Shown here: piece after piece, positions 6,395 through 10,377 of the stretch
Numbering within the stretch: the first letter of the stretch is position 1
How the letters are laid out: every line of letters begins with the position of its first letter
Assembly (NCBI GenBank): GCA_965657665.1
Contig: CBFHPF010000051.1
Location: forward strand, 1 to 10,377
Origin: UBA8337 sp965657665
Lineage (GTDB): Bacteria; Pseudomonadota; Alphaproteobacteria; RS24
DNA length: 10,377 bases
Direction: 5' to 3'
Made by a program: the position numbers and the translations under genes
Notes under the pieces: generated by a model
Databases searched by the model: none
The model's input: the letters and a program-made list of their open reading frames with translations, nothing else
Told to the model about the DNA's origin: nothing

Positions 6395-6415
6395 TTTACC
6401 ATGCTGCTCGGTAAA
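6395..6415. promoter_or_regulatory. Perfect inverted repeat, candidate operator in the divergent gap
   Basis: TTTACC (6395-6400) and GGTAAA (6410-6415) form a perfect 6-base inverted repeat around a 9-base centre, with half-site centres about 15 bases apart. It lies in the 119-base gap between the divergent membrane-protein gene and the gamma-carbonic-anhydrase gene, 30 bases before the former's start. The spacing suits a dimeric repressor. There is no T-run, so it is not a terminator. The rest of the gap shows only the promoter element and ribosome-binding sites noted separately. Confidence 0.4.
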
Positions 6416-6454
6416 GAAAAAGACAATGTGTCATTCTGGGCGTCAATGCGTGCC

Positions 6455-6476
6455 TATATTTGATGCGTAAGGGAGG
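6455..6476 (+). promoter_or_regulatory. Possible -10 element and strong ribosome-binding site of the gamma-CA operon
   Basis: TATATT (6455-6460) matches the -10 consensus at 5 of 6 positions, but no good -35 lies 16-18 bases upstream, so an activator or a non-standard promoter may be needed. GGGAGG (6471-6476) is a strong Shine-Dalgarno eight bases before the ATG at 6485. If TATATT is used, the leader would be under 20 bases. Confidence 0.3.
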
Positions 6477-6484
6477 ATTGTCTC

Positions 6485-7015
6485 ATGCCACTTTATAGTC
6501 TTGGTGATAAATCACCGACCTTGCCGGATAGCGGCAATTATTGGGTTGCACCCGACGCACAAGCCATTGGCGATATTGTGCTGCTGGAAAATGCCAGCAT
6601 TTGGTTTGGTGCCGTGCTGCGCGGCGATAATGAGCCGATTACCATCGGCGTGAATTCCAATGTGCAAGACGGCAGTGTGATGCATACCGATATCGGTTTT
6701 CCACTGACTTTAGGCAAAAACGTTACCATTGGTCACCAAGCCATGCTGCATGGCTGCACGGTTGGCGATAATTCGCTTATCGGCATTGGCGCGACGGTTT
6801 TAAACGGCGCGAAAATTGGCAAAAACTGTTTGATTGGCGCGCATGCGCTGGTTGGTGAAGGCAAAGAAATTCCTGATAATTCAATGGTGCTGGGCATGCC
6901 GGGCAAAATTGTCCGCGAGCTTGACGAGAATAATGAAAAAATGATGATTGCATCGGCTGAGCACTATGTCGAAAATTGGAAACGCTACGCGCAAAATTTG
7001 AAAGTGATTGGATAA
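6485..7015 (+). CDS. Gamma-carbonic anhydrase family protein (YrdA/PaaY-like hexapeptide-repeat protein)
   Basis: A 176-residue trimeric left-handed beta-helix protein, the normal length for the YrdA/PaaY branch. The zinc ligands of gamma-carbonic anhydrases are all present: His67 (SVMHTD), His84 (TIGHQAMLHG) and His89. Arg46 and Asp48 in VLRGDNEPI and Gln61-Asp62 in NVQDGSVMH are the conserved active-site and trimer-contact residues. A C-terminal helix (about 145-172) packs against the helix. The acidic loop carrying the proton-shuttle Glu of archaeal Cam is absent, as in other short members, so carbonic anhydrase activity is uncertain; PaaY, for example, acts as a thioesterase. It is the first gene of the plus-strand run, and the next gene starts only three bases after its stop, so the two are almost certainly co-transcribed. 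Confidence 0.94.
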   Translation: MPLYSLGDKSPTLPDSGNYWVAPDAQAIGDIVLLENASIWFGAVLRGDNEPITIGVNSNVQDGSVMHTDIGFPLTLGKNVTIGHQAMLHGCTVGDNSLIGIGATVLNGAKIGKNCLIGAHALVGEGKEIPDNSMVLGMPGKIVRELDENNEKMMIASAEHYVENWKRYAQNLKVIG

Positions 7016-7018
7016 AGC

Positions 7019-8662
7019 ATGATTGAGAAAGCGGATTATATCATTGTCGGCGCGGGGAGTGCCGGTTGTGTTTTGGCAAATCGTCTGACTGAAGACGGCA
7101 AGAGCAATGTGCTGCTGCTGGAAGCCGGTGGCAAAGATAAAAATCTGTTTATCCATATGCCTGCCGGTTATTCGCAAATCGTGCCTGAGCGCAATGACCA
7201 GAATTACGGCTATGAAACCGAGCCGGACCCGAATATGGATAATCGCCAGCTTTACTGGCCGCGCGGGCGCGGCTGGGGCGGTTCGTCGTCGATTAATGCG
7301 ATGGTCTATATTCGCGGTAATGCGTGGGATTATGACCATTGGAGCCAGCTGGGTAATAAAGGCTGGTCTTATGAGAGTGTGCTGCCATATTTCCGTCGCG
7401 CTGAAGATTTTAACGGCGATGGCGACGAAGATTATCACGGCACAGGCGGCCCGCTGAGCGTGCAAAAGTCAAACCGCGAAAACGACGAATTGCTAGATGT
7501 GTTTGTTGAGGCGGGTCAGCAAGCGGGCATTCCGTTCACCAAAGATTTTAACGGCAAAAACCAAGAAGGCGTATCGCGCTACGAGCACACGATACGCGGC
7601 TCCAAGCGGTGCAGCGCGGCGCAAGGCTATTTGCATCCGGCGCTCAATCGCCCGAATTTGCATACGGAAACAGATGTCACGGTCGACACGATTTTGTTTG
7701 AAGGCAAGCGCGCCATTGGTGTCACGCTGCTGCAAAAGGGCAAGCGTCATACGGTTTATGCTGAGCGTGAAGTTATTTTGTCAGCCGGTGCGATTAACTC
7801 GCCGCAAATTTTGCTGCGTTCGGGTGTTGGTTCGTCTAGTGAAATCAAGCCGCATGGCATTGAAATGGTTCATGAATTATCCGGTGTTGGGCAAAATCTG
7901 CAAGACCATTTGGGGGTTGTCAGCCAGTTTGAGTGCACCCAGCCCGTGACCTTGCATCGCTCGGCGGTGTGGTGGCGCACGCAATTGGCGGGTATTCAAT
8001 ATTTGCTGTTCGGTAAAGGCGATGCGTCGTTTCCGCCAACGGCAGCCGGTGCGTTTTTCAAATCGCATGAGACAAAAGCCGTGCCGGATATGCAAATCCA
8101 TTATGTGTCGGTCGCTGTGCCGGATGTGCATGGTCGCGCTGATATTCCGACCTCGCATGGCTTTTCATCCATTGTTTATGGCTGTCGCCCTGAAAGTCGC
8201 GGTTACATCACATTGAAAACCGCCAATCCGGAAGATGCGCCTGCCATGCATCCGAATTATCTTTCCGTCGAGCAAGACCTGATTGATATTCGCAATGGCT
8301 TCCGCAAAACCCGCGATATTTTCATGCAAGAGGCGTTTGACCCGTATCGCGGCGCGCAAATGAAGCCGGGGCCGGATGTCAATGTCGATAATGATGATGA
8401 GTTGGATGCCTGGATTCGCGCCACTGGCGAGACGCTGTATCACCCGGTCGGCACATGCAAAATGGGCACGGATGATATGGCGGTGACAGATGAGAACGGC
8501 GTGGTGCACGGCCTGCAAGGCTTGCGTGTGGTTGATGCCTCGCTAATGCCGACGCTGATTGGCGGCAACACCAACGCGCCGACCATTATGATGGCTGAGA
8601 AAATTTCCGATAATATTCGCGGACAAAATTTCTTACCGGCGCAGCAAGTCGCCGCCGAATAG
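7019..8662 (+). CDS. GMC-family FAD-dependent oxidoreductase (choline/alcohol dehydrogenase-like)
   Basis: A 547-residue flavoprotein that oxidises an alcohol substrate with FAD as cofactor and passes electrons to an unidentified acceptor. The FAD-binding GAGSAG is at 11-16, with Glu35 (LLLEAGG) binding the ribose. The first GMC signature, GRGWGGSSSINAMVYIRG, is at 83-100 and the second, GAINSPQILLRSGVG, at 257-271. The catalytic His is His475 in YHPVGTCKMG, and its Asn partner is in GGNTNAP (515-521, probably Asn519). No signal peptide is seen. The gene resembles those annotated betA or alkJ, but no betaine aldehyde dehydrogenase or choline transporter is nearby, so I do not call it betA. 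Start is fixed by the family N-terminus (DYIIVGAGSAG); only a weak GGATAAAG site precedes it, which fits coupling to the gamma-CA gene three bases upstream. Confidence 0.96.
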   Translation: MIEKADYIIVGAGSAGCVLANRLTEDGKSNVLLLEAGGKDKNLFIHMPAGYSQIVPERNDQNYGYETEPDPNMDNRQLYWPRGRGWGGSSSINAMVYIRGNAWDYDHWSQLGNKGWSYESVLPYFRRAEDFNGDGDEDYHGTGGPLSVQKSNRENDELLDVFVEAGQQAGIPFTKDFNGKNQEGVSRYEHTIRGSKRCSAAQGYLHPALNRPNLHTETDVTVDTILFEGKRAIGVTLLQKGKRHTVYAEREVILSAGAINSPQILLRSGVGSSSEIKPHGIEMVHELSGVGQNLQDHLGVVSQFECTQPVTLHRSAVWWRTQLAGIQYLLFGKGDASFPPTAAGAFFKSHETKAVPDMQIHYVSVAVPDVHGRADIPTSHGFSSIVYGCRPESRGYITLKTANPEDAPAMHPNYLSVEQDLIDIRNGFRKTRDIFMQEAFDPYRGAQMKPGPDVNVDNDDELDAWIRATGETLYHPVGTCKMGTDDMAVTDENGVVHGLQGLRVVDASLMPTLIGGNTNAPTIMMAEKISDNIRGQNFLPAQQVAAE

Positions 8663-8681
8663 AGAATGGGAGCACAGCGTC

Positions 8682-9287
8682 ATGGCTAAGTTTGAATTTT
8701 TCTACGATATTTCATCGCCCTGGACTTATTTGGCTTTTGCCCGGGTTGAGGCTGTGGCCGAGCGATGCGGTGTTGAGATTGACTTCAAACCTATTTTGGT
8801 TGGCGGCGTTTTTAATGCCGTCAACGAAACGGTCTATGAGGCGCGCAGCAATCCGCATCCGGTTAAAGGACGCTATTATGTGAAAGACTTGCGCGATTGG
8901 GCGCAGTTTTGCGGCGTGACCATTGGCCAGCCGCCGGTGTTTCCGCTGCCTGCGGCGGGCATTATGCGGGCGGCTTTGGTGGCACAAGATGAAGGCAAGC
9001 TGGTGGCGTTTTCAAAAGCCGCGTTTCATGCCTATTGGGGTGAGTTGAAAGATATCAGCCAGCCGGACGAAATGAAGGCTCTATGCGCGGCAGTCGGTAT
9101 GGATGGTGACGCGGTTTTGGCAGCCATTCAAACCGATGAATTGAAGGCTCGTTTGCGCGACAACACACAAGAGGTGATTGAGCGCGGTGGTTTCGGCTCG
9201 CCGACCATGTTTGTTAATGAAACCGATATGTATTTCGGCAATGATCGCCTCGAATTGGTCGAAGCGGCACTCAAAGCCGCATCATAG
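8682..9287 (+). CDS. 2-hydroxychromene-2-carboxylate isomerase / GST-kappa-like (DsbA fold) protein
   Basis: A 201-residue thioredoxin-fold protein of the HCCA isomerase (NahD)/GST-kappa group. FYDISSPWTYLA at 7-18 holds the conserved Ser before Pro (Ser12) that sits where thioredoxins have Cys and contacts glutathione. GGFGSPTMFV at 169-178 has the cis-Pro, and MYFGNDRL at 183-190 is the C-terminal family motif. There is no CXXC, so a disulfide role is unlikely. In naphthalene degraders this family isomerises hydroxychromene carboxylate with glutathione, but no naphthalene genes are visible, and most homologues have unknown glutathione-dependent isomerase or transferase activity. A GGGAG site lies nine bases before the ATG, 19 bases after the GMC gene. 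Possibly it handles a product of the GMC oxidoreductase. Confidence 0.92.
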   Translation: MAKFEFFYDISSPWTYLAFARVEAVAERCGVEIDFKPILVGGVFNAVNETVYEARSNPHPVKGRYYVKDLRDWAQFCGVTIGQPPVFPLPAAGIMRAALVAQDEGKLVAFSKAAFHAYWGELKDISQPDEMKALCAAVGMDGDAVLAAIQTDELKARLRDNTQEVIERGGFGSPTMFVNETDMYFGNDRLELVEAALKAAS

Positions 9288-9295
9288 GCCATTCT

Positions 9296-10084
9296 ATGAG
9301 CGGTTCTGACAACGATAGCCTGAAAACCAAGCAACCTATTTTGCGTGCACCGGCAATTGTGTTGGGCCTGATAGCCGTCATGCTGATAATGCAGGCGCTG
9401 ATGGCATTTGGCGGCTATGCGCAACGCAATGAAATGCTGGTCGCGCTTGGGCTGTTTCCGGCGCGGCTGTTTGCCGAAGGGCTGGGCGGCCTGCCGGGCA
9501 CTTGGGTGCAGGGCGTTATCAATCTGTTCAGCTATGCGCTGCTGCATGGCAGTTGGACGCATTTTATTCTTAATGCGGTGTGGCTGCTGGCCTTTGGTGC
9601 GCCGGTGGCGCGGCGTTTGGGCCCGCGCAAATTTATCTTTCTGTTTATGGTTTGCACCATGCTTGCCGGATTAGGGCAGATTTATGCCGTTTCCTATGAG
9701 GCGTATTTGATACCGATTATCGGCGCATCGGGCGGTGTTGCCGGTTTAATGGGCGCGGCCTCGCGCTTTGCGTTTTCGGATGTAAGCTGGCTAGACCCCA
9801 GCGCGCAAGACCCGACACGGCGGCTTTTGCCCCTGCGTGAAGTGCCAAAACGCCGTCCGGTTATCATGTTTATTGCCATTTGGCTGATTATGAATTTGGC
9901 GTTTGGCTTGCTTGGGCCCTATGGCATGGCCAGCCCTGACGGCGCGGCCGTTAATGTCGCTTGGATTGCCCATTTGGTCGGCTTTTTTGTCGGTCTTGTG
10001 CTTATTGGCTGGCTGGAAAAGCCACCGCTTTCGGCATCCGGTGGGCCGGGCCATGTGGATTATGGCGATTGGAAAAACCGCTAG
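9296..10084 (+). CDS. Rhomboid-family intramembrane serine protease
   Basis: A 262-residue inner-membrane protein that would cleave membrane-spanning substrates. About six hydrophobic segments are seen (near 18-38, 72-101, 112-132, 137-156, 188-207, 218-239). The catalytic set is complete: HGSWTHFILN gives His84, His89 and the oxyanion Asn93; GASGG gives the nucleophile Ser145; AHLVGFFVG gives the base His226. A charged loop of about 30 residues (160-187, with DPTRRLLPLREVPKRRP) separates the Ser- and His-bearing halves and is probably cytoplasmic. The C-terminus is polar and ends in DYGDWKNR. The start lies eight bases after the preceding stop without a clear Shine-Dalgarno, which suggests coupled translation. 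Its substrate and any link with the metabolic genes upstream are unknown. Confidence 0.95.
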   Translation: MSGSDNDSLKTKQPILRAPAIVLGLIAVMLIMQALMAFGGYAQRNEMLVALGLFPARLFAEGLGGLPGTWVQGVINLFSYALLHGSWTHFILNAVWLLAFGAPVARRLGPRKFIFLFMVCTMLAGLGQIYAVSYEAYLIPIIGASGGVAGLMGAASRFAFSDVSWLDPSAQDPTRRLLPLREVPKRRPVIMFIAIWLIMNLAFGLLGPYGMASPDGAAVNVAWIAHLVGFFVGLVLIGWLEKPPLSASGGPGHVDYGDWKNR

Positions 10085-10088
10085 CCGC

Positions 10089-10117
10089 TTGATATCTGCG
10101 TCATCCTGCCGCACAAT
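10089..10117 (+). promoter_or_regulatory. Possible promoter for the CBS-domain gene
   Basis: TTGATA (10089-10094; 5 of 6) and CACAAT (10112-10117; 4 of 6) are 17 bases apart in the 65-base gap after the rhomboid gene. This gap is longer than the others in the run, so the CBS gene may have its own transcript. The -10 match is weak and no terminator hairpin is visible before it. Confidence 0.33.
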
Positions 10118-10142
10118 AAATCGGTAAGGAAATCGGTAAGGA
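10118..10142 (+). repeat. 12-base tandem duplication carrying the Shine-Dalgarno
   Basis: The unit aatcggtaagga occurs twice back to back (10119-10130 and 10131-10142), perfect and extended by one shared A on the left. Each unit ends in TAAGGA; the second continues to AAGGAGG (10138-10144), five bases before the ATG at 10150. The first copy is too far away for direct initiation but could act as a ribosome standby site. It may equally be a recent slippage duplication. Confidence 0.8.
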
Positions 10143-10149
10143 GGCTGGC

Positions 10150-10377
10150 ATGACAATACAGACGATTTTAAACGATAAAGGCGCGGCTGTGATAGCGATT
10201 GATGCGGCGCGGTCTATTAATGAAGCCTTGCTGGTTATGAATAAACAACAAATCGGTGCGCTGGTTGTGGCGGGCGGCGGCGAGGGCTGTCAGGGCATTT
10301 TTACCGAGCGCGATGTGATGCGCGCTTTGGCCGGGCACGGCGCGGCGGCGCTGGATGAGCCGGTCAGCAAGCATATG
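10150..10377 (+). CDS. CBS-domain protein, cut by the right window edge
   Basis: Only the first 76 residues are visible and the frame is open at the edge. They read as the first CBS motif of a small CBS-pair protein: TIQTILNDKG at the start, SINEALLVMNKQQIGALVV at about 22-40, then GIFTERDVMRAL (about 49-60), the hallmark turn of CBS domains, and the beginning of the linker to the second motif (PVSKHM). Such stand-alone proteins of about 140-150 residues bind adenine nucleotides and act as energy sensors or regulators of unknown partners. A strong AAGGAGG site five bases upstream fixes the ATG. Whether a further domain follows cannot be seen. Confidence 0.9.
   Translation, partial: MTIQTILNDKGAAVIAIDAARSINEALLVMNKQQIGALVVAGGGEGCQGIFTERDVMRALAGHGAAALDEPVSKHM

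Noticed and set aside
6881..7465. 194-codon open frame antisense to the gamma-CA and GMC genes
   Set aside because: It spans two well-supported genes on the opposite strand, and has no recognisable domain.
7019..8662. Naming the GMC oxidoreductase betA (choline dehydrogenase)
   Set aside because: GMC motifs are shared across many alcohol dehydrogenases, and no betaine aldehyde dehydrogenase, choline transporter or BetI-like gene is in the window.
1..10377. Defence island, mobile element, CRISPR array, RNA gene or biosynthetic cluster
   Set aside because: No nuclease, helicase, transposase, integrase, toxin-antitoxin, regularly spaced repeat, tRNA- or rRNA-like sequence, or carrier-protein/synthase gene was found; all open reading frames of substance are accounted for by metabolic, membrane or regulatory genes.

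Overview
The window looks like ordinary chromosomal DNA of an alphaproteobacterium with moderate GC content. The main pointer is the small DUF3126-type protein at 5381-5593, a family I know from Alphaproteobacteria, close downstream of a cysE gene. The metabolic genes (PM20D2-like M20 amidohydrolase, crotonase, SDRs, GMC oxidoreductase, HCCA-isomerase-like protein) fit a heterotroph that breaks down varied organic compounds. I see no rRNA, tRNA, CRISPR array, insertion sequence, phage gene or recognisable defence module. Genes are densely packed and no gene-free stretch exceeds about 120 bases.

Region 1 (1-3624, minus strand) is a four-gene operon read right to left: alpha/beta hydrolase, crotonase-fold protein, SDR oxidoreductase, and an M20 amidohydrolase cut by the left edge. 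The first two genes overlap by 4 bases (ATGA), and the SD of the M20 gene overlaps the SDR stop codon, so the genes are probably co-expressed. Together they suggest breakdown of an amide- or ester-containing compound through CoA-bound or alcohol/ketone intermediates, but the substrate cannot be read from sequence. The crotonase lacks both usual catalytic glutamates.

Region 2 (3638-5593, plus strand) diverges from region 1 and holds cysE (serine O-acetyltransferase, first step of cysteine synthesis), a second SDR, and the DUF3126 protein. The SDR sits between two genes that I recall being neighbours in related bacteria.

Region 3 (5610-6365, minus strand) is a one-membrane-span protein of unknown function that converges on the DUF3126 gene. 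The 119-base gap on its other side (6366-6484) is a divergent control region with a perfect 6-base inverted repeat.

Region 4 (6485-10377, plus strand) is a tight run of gamma-carbonic-anhydrase-like protein, GMC flavoprotein oxidoreductase, DsbA-fold HCCA-isomerase/GST-kappa-like protein and a rhomboid intramembrane protease with a complete catalytic set. A CBS-domain protein, cut by the right edge, follows behind its own possible promoter and a duplicated Shine-Dalgarno block.

I found no convincing new biological system. The items most worth checking are the non-canonical crotonase in an uncharacterised operon, the cysE-SDR-DUF3126 arrangement, the orphan membrane protein with its divergent operator-like repeat, and the duplicated ribosome-binding site before the CBS gene.
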